A stretch of DNA of 64,000 nt from Hepsetus odoe (GCA_017165825.1 CM029369.1:14630955-14694954), one strand, 5' to 3'. Positions 1 to 11,288 are shown, numbered from the stretch's first letter. Translations and numbers: made by a program. The notes: generated by a model from the sequence alone, not told the origin.

Positions 1-557
1 GAAGTAACTTGGGTTGACTGGCTGCCTGGCTCAACAAACAAGGCATGTTTAATGTGTAATGTGCAGTGTAATGTCGATTAGCATTAGCTAATATCCCAGT
101 AAAACAAATTCTACTCGCATTGCTCCATCTCAGCTTTGCATTAGCTCAGTACTTTAATCAGTGCAGATTTAGTTTGTTAGCTGGTTTGGTATGAGCAACA
201 TTCATCAACATTAACTATGAATTGGATCATAGAGTTTCGGTTTTGTTCACGTATAAAGCTATTTGTTAAACAGTGTTCTTATGGGATCTTAAAAACGTGT
301 TCAATATACAGTTATGACGTTCAGACATTCATGCTTTTATTTATAATTTCATAATGTTAATGCTGCATTTTTGCAGTTTTATCAGAGAATTCAATAACTT
401 TGGATCTCATAGTATCATTTTGTTATCTTATCGTTATGTTAGAATGAAGAAGTGATGATAAAATTATGCAGATAATGGCATGCTCCTTTGGTTAGTAAGG
501 TTTTCAAAACCAAGAAACCTGTTAGGAATAAGCCTTTAAAAGCATTACATGCTATAA
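1..557. other. Gene-free AT-rich stretch
   Basis: I see no long reading frame, splice-flanked exon or recognisable repeat here. The base composition is ordinary AT-rich fish intergenic sequence. Confidence 0.6.
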
Positions 558-775
558 GTGATTTTAAAGGGTGCCATAGTTGGTATATATATCCAGGATA
601 GACGAAGGCGAAGGCCAAAGGAAAGGTTAATGGATGTGGTGATAAAGGACATGCAGGGGGTTGGTATCAAAGAGGACAATGCAGAGGACAGGAGGAAATG
701 GAAATGGATGAACTACTGTGGCGACCCCTTAACAGAAGCAGCCAAAAGAAGAAGAAGAGTTTTTCCAAAATGCTA
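558..775 (+). mobile_element. 5'-truncated LINE 3' end (reverse transcriptase tail)
   Basis: The plus-strand frame reads a basic run (RRRRRPKERLMDVV), then KDMQGVG, EEDAEDR-like residues and a CGDP motif followed by lysine/arginine-rich residues. The same tail, with GRPKRRF and KEKDAKYRKKWRWM, occurs on the minus strand near 62.0-62.2 kb. This is the familiar C-terminal end of a fish non-LTR retrotransposon polyprotein. Only the last 70 or so residues survive, as expected for 5' truncation. The clade is not assigned. Confidence 0.65.
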
Positions 776-794
776 GAACCGTTTTTATCAGCCT

Positions 795-1025
795 TCCTGA
801 AAACCCATGACCTTTGATCCCTCAGACAGCATTGCATCAAAAAAACATCATTCATTAATAGCTGATATAACAAACATATGCAAGGAATTACTTTAGCAAA
901 TCTTTGTCAAGAGCCACAATAAAAAGTTACACCCACAATTGCTGCTTAAAACCTAACATGTCTGCAAAAAACCTAACATATCTGGGATGGACCATCCCAC
1001 AGTGGAAATGTGTGTTTTAGTCAGT
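795..1025 (+). mobile_element. Fragment of a mariner-like element
   Basis: The stretch around 'atccctcagacagcattgc' and 'gggatggaccatccca' matches the interior of the element sitting in tsn intron 3 (52080-53052), which has 'atccctcagacagcaaag' and 'gggatggaccatcatg'. No terminal repeats are left. It abuts the LINE tail on its left. Confidence 0.55.
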
Positions 1026-2376
1026 ACACAACAGATCAGTATGACAGATCTATTTTACACATGCAATGCCTTAAGCCCCAAACCAGATGTAATAGAGACC
1101 ATCCTCCCAGTCATGACCCTTTTAATCAAATAAAAACATGCTTATTGACATGATTGAATAAAAAAAAACATTTATTTCATAGAGAGTCAAAATTTCATTA
1201 CAAATACATAGTATAGTAAAAGTCCCTTTACTTTTGTCCCTTTACATTTGCCCCTGTCCTACACCTGTCTCACACCACAGAGTTCCCACGGGAAAGCAAG
1301 TAGTTGCACCTGCAAATAGTTACATTTTGTCCGGTGTCTTATGCTGTCTCATGAGTTCCCAGAAAACATCCAGCAGAAAAGAGATACATTTTTAATTGAA
1401 CAATAGTGCTCATAGACGGCCGGTAGCAGACAGTTACATTTCTAATCAAGCAGCTGCACTCACAATTGGGAAACTGGATGGGAAGAAACCTTGAAATACA
1501 GGTGGTGGATAAGACAGGGAGTCATCAGCGAAAAAACCTTTGTCTATTGTTGGTGAAGTGGCAAAGGTGGGGGAACCGAAGTTTCAATCATGACAGCATT
1601 GAATATTATTGGTGGAAAACTATTAATGGGATGGATTTATGTAAATTTTAAAGGGGATTGAAATGTATTTAAAGTCCGAAGTTGGGATGAGCATTTGGAG
1701 CTGCTCCCACTGGACCACGCCTGCTGAAACTCTTCAGTAAATTGGTTGTGCCGCATCTCTCTGACTTAGAAAAAGTTTCAGACTTAGCTTCACACTTCAA
1801 TTTTCCACGACAATAGGGGACCTATAACTAGGAAGGAAAATGGAAATGAGATTGCTAATGCTCATAAAAACATTTTCTTGGGAATACATGGCATGTTTGT
1901 GAATTAACTGCTTTATTGATTAATTACTCTAATCAACTTCCTGTCACTTAATGCAATTTTGGGTTAATTTATTTTATTTTTTTCAGACAAAAATGTGTAC
2001 ACTCTCCCGTCCAGTGGGCAAAAGATATTTATTCTATTTTTTTCCCCATGGACCAACTCTTCAAATTTGCTGAGTACCTATCTTGTCTTGAAGGCGAACA
2101 AAATGTTCTCTGCAATGCCCAAGAGTTAAAGGCAGCAGGTGATTTGGTATGTAGGAGGAGAACTGTGGTGCTGGTGGGGACTGGAGCAGAAAGAGGCAGA
2201 AAGAGAACAAGAGAGAAAAAGAACAAAGAAACACTGACACAGAGCAGGAGTGGAAAGAGGTGAAAGACAGAGTGAGCTGAGAGGACCCTGCGCTGATTCT
2301 TCCTGCTGAATAAATGTTAGGCAATGCATAAACAGGTACAGTGTGTCCTCCACTGACAAAGCACACATGCACATGC
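1026..2376. other. Gene-free stretch
   Basis: No supported gene. Two loosely similar segments near 1250-1300 and 1330-1400 both contain 'gagttccca', which may be a diverged tandem duplication. Short frames here lack homology or splice context. Confidence 0.5.
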
Positions 2377-2383
2377 AGAGAGA

Positions 2384-2431
<48 letters not shown>
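2377..2431. repeat. (GA)n microsatellite
   Basis: About 55 bases of GA dinucleotide repeat with one interruption (agagacagag). Confidence 0.95.
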
Positions 2432-2435
<4 letters not shown>

Positions 2436-2504
2436 TATATATTTCAAATGTATCTTTTGTTTATTTAATTAGTTAAACATATGGAGTCACTGCTCTATAT
2501 TTTT

Positions 2505-2753
2505 GAGCAGCAGTGACCTAGGGGTTAGGGACAAGGCTCCAGGATCGTAAGGTTGTGGGCTGGAATCCTGGACCAGTAGGTTGCCCTGAGGTACCCTTGA
2601 GCAAGGTACCATCCCCATCACTGCTTCCTGGGTGTTTTAAATAGCTGCACCTCGCTGCACATGTGTGTATGGGTGAAAAGCAGAGGAAGCATTTCATTGT
2701 GGTATACTGTGTGCTGTGTTGTGTTTCACAATGACAGATCATCACTTTCACTT
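2505..2753 (+). mobile_element. tRNA-derived SINE, copy 1
   Basis: Same family as 5940-6178. The tRNA-like head is 'cagtgacctaggggttaggg', followed by a degraded B box and then the shared body 'aggttgccctgaggtaccc' and the 3' end 'atcactttcacttca'. Near full length, moderately diverged. Confidence 0.88.
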
Positions 2754-2760
2754 CATATCA

Positions 2761-2912
2761 GGATGGCATGGTGGGACAGTGTTTAGTGAGAAGTTGGGTC
2801 TGCCTCGTCCATTCTGCATGTAGTTTGCATGTTCTCTCAGTGTCTGCTCAAGTTTTCCCTGGGTGCTCTGGTTTTCTCCCACAGTACAAGGTCATGTGGT
2901 TAGGAAATGCTA
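2761..2912 (+). mobile_element. Second SINE family, diverged copy
   Basis: Begins 'ggcatggtgggacagtg' and contains 'tagtttgcatgttctctcag' and 'ggttttctcccacagtacaa', the signature body of a SINE widespread in fish. It lies directly after SINE copy 1. Confidence 0.65.
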
Positions 2913-4639
2913 GATTCGTCATTGTGAATACACCATACAGTGCACTACTGTAAAATTCTTCCTCTTCATTTAACACGTTTACCACATAAAGTATTGGGCA
3001 ACCACACATTCAGCACCCAGGAAGCATTTTTGGTGACAGTACCTTGTTCGAGGTATTACTTCAGGTTGGTGCCTAACAACTAGGGCACTCCTGCCACCAC
3101 AGTGGTGTTACTGGGTGCATGTGTTTTAGTTTGAATTTGCCAACACAGTCACCATGCCCGATGCAAAAAGGTATATCTCCGCTATTTGCAGTCATCTTGA
3201 AAAACTATCTAGGAAGGTCTAGTTTGCTGTAACTGTGGCAAAGGATGAAGACTGAATACTACACCCTTGGTTTAAGAAGATAAGCTGGATCGGCAGGTTC
3301 AAAGCAGAGGAGGTGTTCAGACATTTAGGCATGTAGTGTATTTCTACCTCAGCACTCAGACCAGTAAATCCTTCCACTTTTTATTCTCTGTGAGCGAGAT
3401 ACGGTTCCCCATGGCAATGTTCCTGGACACAGGAAGTCATGAAGCTGTCAGGGTAACAACACTTCTTGTCAGGCTGATGATTAGGTTCATCTTTATCTGT
3501 CCTATATTTTCTTCTGCGTCACTCATTGCCTAGTTCACTCGCTCTCTCTCTCTCTCTCTCTCTCCCACTCTACCTTGCAGGCCCATCTAATCCTCCACGC
3601 TGTCTTTTCCACTTTGTGTAAAAGCCTGGCTTCAGCATTTGCATTTACAGTAAGAAGACACCTTTGTTTAAGACAAAATAATATGCAGCATTAGACAGAA
3701 ACCTAAAAAAACGTTTTAACATCAGAGCTTTAGGGCATGTTTTTCTTTTCATGCAAGTCCTCTTGAGGGGTCTTCACTAATAATAGAGTCAGCAAGGTCA
3801 GTGCCATTTGTCAGCGTCTCATTATCATTAAGGTGGAGAGAGCTGATTTTCATCTGAATGACATCCAGCTGACCCGGAGTGCCCTGTCAAACTACTACTG
3901 CTCAAAGGGTTTTACAGGGGAAAAACATCAATAGGGAAACAAAGCATTCATACAGTAGGTGCAGTCATATTAAGAGAAAGGGGAATTTAAATTGCATATT
4001 TATGCCTCATAAATCGTCTGGCAAAGGCCACATGGAGCACACAGTAACTGATTATCAGCAGAGCCCATGAGATGCAGTGCTACTGTACTTTCTAGAAGTG
4101 TTGCTAGGATACGCTGTGCCAGCAGAGTCAAGAGTTCTGCTGGCTCTCTGTGCTTACAACACCAAACACAGAACACACAGACACCCACAAGCACACATGC
4201 ACATATGCATACACATGCAAACATTAACAGGAACATTAAAGGAACTCAGTAAATGGTTTCTTTACAAATGTTTAAGTTTCTAAAGCTTGATTAGACTCAC
4301 ATTTCAGTGTGACAATTATACGTTTATTTCTATTTTTTCCCAGTTTCAGTTGTCCAGTTCATCTTGCTAGCCAGAACTCACTCAAGGTGGCTGTAACATT
4401 GGGATCATAAAGGCTAGCTTATACTTTCTTTAAGTCATGTGTTACTGCATCTTTCAAATTGCTGCAGATGCAAAGCCAGTGGATAACTCAGCTTGGAGGA
4501 GAATTCTAATCACCAACAGACACTCATGCTGGATAATATCGAGTGATGGAGGTCAAAGGTCCATCCTACCCATCCAGAAAGAACACTACTCTTCATTAAT
4601 CATTATTACAGGGGGCATCATTGTAGTGGATCATTATAT
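2913..4639. other. Gene-free stretch with a short (TC)n tract
   Basis: No supported gene or named repeat, apart from a TC dinucleotide tract at 3542-3564 and a CA-rich patch near 4150-4220. Confidence 0.5.
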
Positions 4640-4838
4640 AGGGACCTGGCCTCAGCATCAGAAGTTTTGCGAAGGTTCAAATCCCAGTCCAGTAGGTTGC
4701 CCTGAGGTACTCTTGAGCAAGATATCGTCCCCATCACTGCTCCATAGGTGCTGGATTTTGCTGCCCCTGCTTCCTGTGTGTGTTACACTGTGTGCTGTGC
4801 TGTATTTCACAATGGCAAATAGTCATTCTCACTCTCTT
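4640..4838 (+). mobile_element. tRNA-derived SINE, copy 2 (degraded head)
   Basis: The body 'ccagtaggttgccctgaggt' and 'gagcaagatatcgtcccca' and the end 'tttcacaatggcaaatagtc' match the main SINE family. The tRNA-like head is poorly preserved. Confidence 0.82.
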
Positions 4839-5595
4839 GAACTCCTATAGCAGTGGATTTTGCCAGTGATTAGCTCAGCTTCCATGCTGTAGTGCACTTA
4901 TGCATGCCTTTCATGGAAGCATGCTAAATACAAACTTAATAATCATTTTTCAAATAAGATCAGCAGCTTAGGGGGTGGTGGAAGACGCAGTGAAGTAAAA
5001 CATGATTAAAAGAAGACAACTGAAATTTCAAAAAATGCAGGACTCTTAAACAACAGGCAAGTTTTTAATGAAACATGTTAGTATGTATGCAGAGTTACAT
5101 GCAGAAAACTGCTCACCAGGGTGAATTAAATGAAACGTTTGAATCATACATCATATTTTAACTTTTTGAGGTGATTTTAGATATAAGCCATATTTCTAGC
5201 AATACCCTTTACCACATGTACTGTAACTCTACACATACTTGGTTGTTTTATTCTCTTTAAGAGATCTCCTTTGTGTACTTGAAAAATAAAATAAAAGGAA
5301 CATGTCTCAACTTTAAATCTCTTTACCCCAGTTAACATTACTGCTTATGATTTGAACAAAAATGTAATGTTATAATAGCACCAATGCAAATTAAAATGTC
5401 GTGTTTTAGGATCCCAGTGTAATAAAGGACTGCATGGTTGCTGCAGAAAGCACAGATTACACTTGGACATAGCACCATCTACAGGTAAATGGCTAAATGA
5501 CTCCTTTAGTTAAGATCAGAGGTGGTCTGTAAGATATCACAAATAACACCATCCATCATCTGCCGCTTGTCCCAAACGGGGTCACGCTGGTGTCC
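4839..5595. other. Gene-free stretch
   Basis: AT-rich sequence without a supported gene or repeat. Confidence 0.5.
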
Positions 5596-5606
5596 AACCC
5601 AGCACA

Positions 5607-5709
5607 CACAGGGCGAGGACAGGGGACACACCCTGGACAGGTCGCCAGCCCATCACAGGGCGAGGACAGGGGACGCACCCTGGACAGGTCGCCAGCCCAT
5701 CACAGGGAG
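5607..5709. repeat. 47-bp tandem repeat, about two copies
   Basis: The unit starting 'cacagggcgaggacagggga' recurs at 5607 and 5654, with a partial third at 5701. It carries 'ccctggacaggtcgccagcc'. A single related unit is at 7095-7190. The unit resembles a dispersed fish repeat tail rather than a private satellite. Confidence 0.85.
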
Positions 5710-5833
5710 GAGCGGGACGGGGACGGCACCTTGCTCAAGGGTACCTCAGGGCAACCTATTGGGAAGGGGTTCGAACCCCCGCTCCTCTGATCATGTGGCC
5801 AACGCCCTAACCACTAGGCCACCACTGCCCCAC
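5710..5833 (-). mobile_element. tRNA-derived SINE, copy 3 (3' truncated)
   Basis: Minus-oriented copy keeping the tRNA-like head (B box 'ggttcgaaccc' and 'ctaaccactaggccaccac' as seen on the plus strand) and the first part of the body. It joins the 47-bp tandem repeat on its left. Confidence 0.88.
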
Positions 5834-5939
5834 CACAAATAACACACTTTATATAAAACATAGTTTTCACTTTTGCTTTATGGCACAGTGCTCCATCATG
5901 CTGGAGAAGGCATTGTTCTTGACTATATTGTTCAAGTAT

Positions 5940-6178
5940 GGGGCAGCGGTGGCCTAATGGTTAGGGTGTTAGCCGCAGGATCGGGGGTTCGAACCCTTTC
6001 CCAATAGGTTGCCCTGAGGTACCCTTGAGCAAGGTGCCGTCCCTGTCACTGCTCCCTGGGCACTTTCAATAGCTGCACGGTGTGTGCATGGGTTAAATGC
6101 AGAGGTGCAATTTTGTTGTGGTTCACTGTCTGCTGTGCTGTGACCTCGCAAGGACAAGGGTTGTCACTTTCACTTTTT
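5940..6178 (+). mobile_element. tRNA-derived SINE, copy 4 (best preserved)
   Basis: Near-complete copy that defines the family. It has an A-box-like 'tggcctaatgg' (5950-5960) and a good B box 'ggttcgaaccc' (5986-5996), giving an internal RNA polymerase III promoter. A body with 'aggttgccctgaggtaccc' follows, and the 3' end is 'tcactttcactttttttc'. The head does not fold as an intact tRNA. At least eleven copies occur in this window on both strands. Confidence 0.93.
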
Positions 6179-6179
6179 T

Positions 6180-7064
6180 TCTTGGATGGTTGGGAGAAGT
6201 TCCTCTCAGAGTATGTTTTGGTACCATTCTTTATTCATGTTCGTGCTGTTCAGCAATATTGTGAAAGAGCCCACTCCCTTGGGTGAGAAGGAACTCCACA
6301 CACGAATGGTCTCAGGTTGCTTTACTGTTGGCATGACATGGTAGTGCTCACCTTTTCTTTTCCAGACAAAAAAAGGGGAGAAAATGAGCTTACCCCAGGT
6401 CTCAGCAGTCCATCCCTGTACCTTTTAAGTGAAAGTGACTATTCTTGTCATTGTGAGAACACACAGTGAGGGCAACCTACTGGTAAGGGGTTTGAACCCA
6501 CAATCTTCTGATTCCGTGGCCAACTCCCTAACCACTAAACCACCACTGGCCCACTTTTGCAGAATATGAGTCTGTCCCTGATGTTTTACTTCTTCTTTGC
6601 TGCCCTTCTTTTCACCAGGCCTTCCTCCTAAAGCCTTCTTAAAAATGAAAGGCTCTCCTTCTCCTCGATTGTAGATGCACTCACACCTGCCTGCTGCCAT
6701 TCCGGAGCAAGCTCTGCACTGGTTGCCCCAATCCCACAGCTGAAACGACTTTAGGATCCTGCCACTTGCTGGACTTTCTTGGGCACCCTGAAAGACTTCT
6801 TCACACCAATTGAACCTCTCTCCTTGAAGTTCTTGATGATCTGATAAATGGTTGATTTAGATTTGATTTATCCTTGCCTGTGAAGCCCTTTTTGTACAAA
6901 TTAACACGTGTTCCTTGCAGCTAATCATGGTTAACAGAGGACAATGAATGAACACCACCCTCCTTTAAACACATTCAGTCTGCTAGTCTAACTCAATCAG
7001 CGTGACAGAGTGATCTCCAGCCTTGTCCTCCTCAACACACTCACCTGTGCTGACTAGAGTCAGT
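6180..7064 (-). mobile_element. Tc1-like element fragment (family B), 5' half
   Basis: On the minus strand the right end reads as the 5' end of a Tc1-type element, and a start codon lies near 6927. The frame then passes, with frameshifts, through segments such as IIKNFKERGSI-like and EWQQAGVSAST-like residues of the transposase DNA-binding region. The downstream part with 'gggctcactccc'-type sequence is also present, but the catalytic core is missing. It is interrupted by an inserted SINE at 6429-6553. Pseudogenised. Confidence 0.82.
6429..6553 (-). mobile_element. tRNA-derived SINE, copy 5, nested in a Tc1-like element
   Basis: Internally deleted copy: the 3' end 'agtgaaagtgactattcttg' is joined directly to the head region with 'ggggtttgaaccc'. 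It is flanked by a short direct repeat 'ctttt' (6422-6426 and 6554-6558), consistent with a target-site duplication within the older Tc1-like element. Confidence 0.9.
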
Positions 7065-7094
7065 CATTTTCTGCTGCTTGTCCCAAGCAGGGTC

Positions 7095-7190
7095 GCAGGG
7101 GAGTGCTGGAGTCCATCCCAGCTCACAAAGGGCGAAGGACGGGGGACACACCCTGGACAGGTCGCCAGCCCATCGCAGGGAGGGTGCTGA
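7095..7190. repeat. Single unit of the 'ccctggacaggtcgccagcc' repeat
   Basis: Related to the tandem units at 5607-5709, including the upstream 'gcttgtcccaa' and 'gcagggtcgca' parts, which also occur near 5565-5590. A dispersed fish repeat. Confidence 0.75.
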
Positions 7191-7204
7191 CTAGAAGATC
7201 ACTG

Positions 7205-7207
<3 letters not shown>

Positions 7208-7286
<79 letters not shown>

Positions 7287-7287
7287 T
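7208..7287. repeat. (TA)n followed by (CA)n microsatellite
   Basis: About 55 bases of TA run directly into about 25 bases of CA. Confidence 0.95.
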
Positions 7288-7703
7288 TGGGCTCTTGCAT
7301 ATAAAAGAGGGGCTTTTATTTCTGTGCTGCATTTCACAATTCACTTTCACTTTCACTTTTTTAAATCAATGGCCTCTTATGAAATCAAGCAGTTAAGTGC
7401 TGAAATAAACAACCTGTGAAGATTAAATGAATGTATATAATATTACATTATAATTTGTCAGTCTTCTTTATAGTTCAGCTAGACTTCTTTGGGTTGTTCA
7501 AAAGAAACATTTCATTGCATCTGAACAGTGAACACGTTATTAGATATTTTGAATCTTGTTTCCCTCTCCTCAGGATTGCTCTCTGTTGTGGTTCGATTAT
7601 TTAATGATAAAATAGGAAAACACACCGGCTTTTGCTGCTGCCCAGAGCAGCGTATTGATCAGAGGTGACTGAATTTGAAACACACACCAGTATGCATAAT
7701 GCA

Positions 7704-7951
7704 TCCATAACATTAAAACCACTGACAGGTGAATAATATAGATTCTCTTCTTTCAGCGGTACCTGTTAATGGTTGGGATATACTAGGCAAAATCTGATCA
7801 GCCAGTTTTTGAAGCTGATGCATTGTACGCAGAAAGAGTTAGCATAAGAATCTGAGCAATTCTGACAATCAGCAATGCTCGTGAAGTTTTCCTGGTATGC
7901 CATGATTAGTCTATACTGAAGGACAGTCGTGTGTGCCCAAGGCTCCCTAAC
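7704..7951 (+). mobile_element. Tc1-like element fragment (family A), 5' end
   Basis: Begins 'ccataacattaaaaccactg' and continues through 'gggatatactaggcaaaatc' and 'aagctgatgcattgtacgc', the 5' leader of a common fish Tc1-like element. The same leader starts the copy at 15055. No reading frame survives. Confidence 0.72.
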
Positions 7952-9372
7952 AAGGAAGACAATTTAAACTCAGGAGAAGTCTCTGAACATCACTGCACGA
8001 AAAAGCCATGTCATTTCAACAGTCACCACAAGGCTGCAGCAACTCTCTCAGTAAAAACTGTGCTTTCTATGCGAGATGCTTATTTGATGAACTGTGCCAA
8101 ATGCAGTTGTACACTTTTGCCTCTGTTTAAACTGAAAACATTTAAACGTTCATGGCTTTTGTACAAATTAACTTTGCAGGTCTTAACTGTAATGCATACA
8201 TACATACGTATGTGTGTGTGTGTGTGTGCATGTGTATGTGTGTGTGTGTGTGTGTGTAGATCTTTATTTTAAACTTTCTACAGAATATACAGTATATTCT
8301 ACAGTCATAGTAAACAATGAGCTCTGTGATCACTCAGTACAAAAATACTAATAATGAACATCAAGCCACATGTGCAGAATGGGTTTATTGCAGAATCAGC
8401 TGGTAGAACTGAAGATTGTTTCTGTCCTTTTCCATTGAGTAGTCAGAGCCAGTGAAGCCAGAAGACACTATAGATACAAGGAGTTTGTCAGCAAATGAGC
8501 CTATATGAATAGAATTAAAGCTTAAGCTTTATAGGCATATATTTTCTGCAGTTTTACTACATGGGAAAGTTACCTCATGCTTTCTATACTGCATCTCCCA
8601 TCTGGAAGTCCACCTGGCAGCAGCAACTCTATAAAGCCACAGTTCACGTTGCTGTCTGCTGAGTCTTTGTGTGGTAATTTTGGTATTTCATTTCAGGTTT
8701 TTGTAAACAAAAGCATAACTTTTCTGTTTTTTTTCTTGAGCTCAGATTTTGAGCCAATCACCAAATTCTCTTTATCCCCCTGCTGTTGTTTTGTTGAGGT
8801 AGCCATTCAGTTGGGTCCAGATTTCAATATATAGGTTCTTTGATGGAGTTTGCCAGCATCACACCTACATAAAGCATGCAAACATCTTTCACTCATTCAG
8901 CATTCATAAATAACTGAAAAGAACATTTCTTTTGTTTATTCATAGTTCTGCATCGTATGGTAATGACCTGGTCTAGTTGTTTATTGACTTAAAGTGTCAG
9001 GTTCCAGGACATTGTAATGGTACCCCATTATGGTATCTCACTCTGGAGAGATTCATGTGAAATGAGAAGTATAAAGAAAAAACGCGGATAAAAGTGAAAC
9101 AGTGAAGTTAATGTTTATTTTTTGTCAGTTGGTTGTTTATTTAATAGTCTTTAAATTATATTAATATGGCATGAGGTTCTGTTAGCTTTGCACACAAACA
9201 GTCAATAAAAATGTCCTTCAAAAAATAGTGAATACTCTGAGTACATTCCAGAGCCTTTACTTCTGTTTAATACAGTAATATTAAACAAAATATGGGGTCT
9301 GGGGTGACCCCACTTTTGTAAGTCACCCCAGATAAACCCACCCATCTATCCATTATCAATCTCAACAGAAAA
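7952..9372. other. Gene-free stretch with a (TG)n tract
   Basis: Contains a TG-rich microsatellite at about 8211-8257. No supported gene. Confidence 0.5.
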
Positions 9373-9570
9373 GCATTGCCCACAGATTAGCAAACTTTGG
9401 AGCGGTTACACATCACTTTAAGGACCTCGTTCTCAAAGCCAAGCATCACTTGCATCACCGGTACAGAGCCTCTCTCTGGGCTTTGGGACAGTGGAATTGC
9501 TTTCTGGATGTCCATCCCTGAGGAGGTGGATGGAGCATCATCCAGTTACAGAGGCGTTTGAGATCCAGAA
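9373..9570 (+). repeat. Left arm of a dispersed inverted duplication
   Basis: About 200 bases ('gcattgcccacagattagca' through 'ttacagaggcgtttgagatc') are repeated in reverse at 11289-11475 with high identity. Both contain 'gggacagtggaattgctttc'. One frame of each reads KHHL-RYRA-LWA-GQWNCFLD followed by a stop, so the sequence may derive from a coding mobile element that I cannot name. Confidence 0.8.
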
Positions 9571-9612
9571 CTGATTATCTCAGCCACTTAACCAAGTTAA
9601 CTTATTCTTACC

Positions 9613-9912
9613 AGAGTAGTACTGGAATCTGTCCCAGCGTTTAGAGTGGTACTGGATTCTATCCCAGCATTCAGAGTAGTACTGGATTCTGTCTCAGCTC
9701 TCAGAGTAGTACTGGATTCTATCCCAGCATTTAGAGTAGTACTGGATTCTGTCCCAGCTCTCAGAGTAGTACTGGATTCTGTCCCAGCTCTCAGAGTAGT
9801 ACTGGATTCTATCCCAGCGTTCAGAGTAATACTGGATTCTGTCCTAGCTCTCAGAGTAGTACTGGATTCTATACCAGCTCTCAAAATAGTACTGGATTCT
9901 ATCCCAGCTCTT
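9613..9912. repeat. 30-bp minisatellite, ten units
   Basis: Exactly ten units of 30 bases, each around 'agtagtactggattct' plus 'cccagc' and a short variable part. Because 30 is a multiple of three, the array is open on both strands: a VVLDSxPAxR decamer on plus and a TTLRAGTESS decamer on minus. I treat both as consequences of the repeat, not as genes. Confidence 0.95.
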
Positions 9913-10096
9913 ATAATCCCATGCAGAATTAAAAGGATCCAGAAAGCCCAAGCATGGTAACAAGCCCAAAGCCTTCTCGCTGTGAGATGACAGCATTTGC
10001 AACCTTAGTGCTGCTGCTTATACCAAGCATACAACCAATGCTCTATATATGCACATGAGAATCATAATAATACAAACATGTACTGGAACCAGTTTC

Positions 10097-10316
10097 GAAA
10101 GTGAAAGCTTCAATTCATCAGGGTGAACACACAGCACATTGAACCGAATCAAAATGCTTCTGTGTTCAATCCATACAGTGGGCAACCTCCCAGGGAGCAA
10201 TGTTTCAGTTACAGTACCTTGTCCAAGGGTACCTCTGGGCAATCTACTGGTCTGGGACTGGAACCCACAACTGTCTGATTCTGATGTCAGGTACCTAACC
10301 AGTAGGCCACCACTGG
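10097..10316 (-). mobile_element. tRNA-derived SINE, copy 6
   Basis: Minus-oriented copy with 'accttgtccaagggtacctc', a B-box remnant 'ggactggaacccac' and the head 'cagtaggccaccactgg'. Moderately diverged. Confidence 0.85.
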
Positions 10317-10471
10317 AAATTAATGGATGCCCCTTAATGGAAAGACAAAGAGTGCCTTGTTGTATGAGCCTTAGAAGACTAAAAGTACCAAGACAGACAG
10401 CGGATCATTAGCCCTCATGGGTGGGCCACCTCTGGAACACATGCTGCAGCTCAGAAATTAAGTTCGAGAAA

Positions 10472-10762
10472 GGGCGGGGCATCGGGCTGGTATTTCTGAC
10501 TGACCAATCAACGACGTCCATGTCCGTTTCCACGGAAACGTGAAGGCGAAGGCAGCTGCTGCAGGGCCGGAGGGAGTTCGAGGCTGGAGGAAGGAGAGGA
10601 GAGCACACAGCATGTTCAGCCGGAGACACTGGAGTAGTCCAAATATTTCAGTCAGCGTAGTGAACTGGGTGACGGGAAGAACCTGAGCCGAGCTCGGCGA
10701 GAGCCTCCGCCGATGAAGTGACCGCGAACCTGCTTCTGTGACCATCAAAAGCCTCGCCTAAT
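10472..10762 (+). promoter_or_regulatory. CpG-rich promoter and candidate first exon
   Basis: This is the only CpG-dense block in the left 36 kb. It holds a GC box 'gggcgggg' (10472-10479), a CCAAT box (10504-10508) and a 16-bp near-palindrome (10525-10540) resembling an RFX X-box. It ends in a good splice donor, 'aat|gtaagt' at 10762/10763. ATGs at 10612 and 10714 are followed by early stops, so any transcript part would be 5' UTR with short upstream ORFs. It is the best candidate for exon 1 of the RhoGEF gene 25 kb downstream, but the link is inferred from strand and order only. Confidence 0.55.
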
Positions 10763-11288
10763 GTAAGTGACCAGTGGTCTGTTTCTCCTCCTAGCCTGAT
10801 ATTAAAGCTCCACACAGCTTCACATCAATGCAACTGTATCAACCATGACCTTCATCTGTTCCCATACCGTAAATGTACCTTGTTTTTGAGTGAAATACTT
10901 AACACAGGATGAAATGTGCTCTTTAAGGCTCCCTCTACCCGTGAAAGTGAAGAAAAAGATGCCAGAAAAGACAAACAACCATTATCTGATCTTTGCTCAT
11001 GAGATGGACAATGAAACACTTAAACATTCCTGCAGAAGATCTATAGTCTAGCCAGTGCTCAAGGCCTAATCCCAGACTTAAACAAAATGTACCACTCATG
11101 CTTAAATTTAGATCAGGCCCAAATCATATCAGAGAAATCAGGATTAAATGTCTAAAAGCCACTGACTTTCCTCCCAAATCAGATGAAATTATAGTAACAG
11201 CTCCTCGTCTCTTAAGCATTCACTCGGGGATTTAACACTGTTGTGAGGATTTGATGGCATTCGGTGGTCAGGTACTGATGCTGGATCC

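Noticed and set aside
5940..6012. Possible tRNA gene with A and B boxes
   Set aside because: The tRNA-like head is followed by a body shared with ten other copies and has no intact cloverleaf, so it is a SINE.
9597..9960. Repetitive ORFs on both strands (VVLDS- and TTLRAGTESS-type)
   Set aside because: They follow from a 30-bp repeat whose period is a multiple of three; there is no start context, splice site or known protein.
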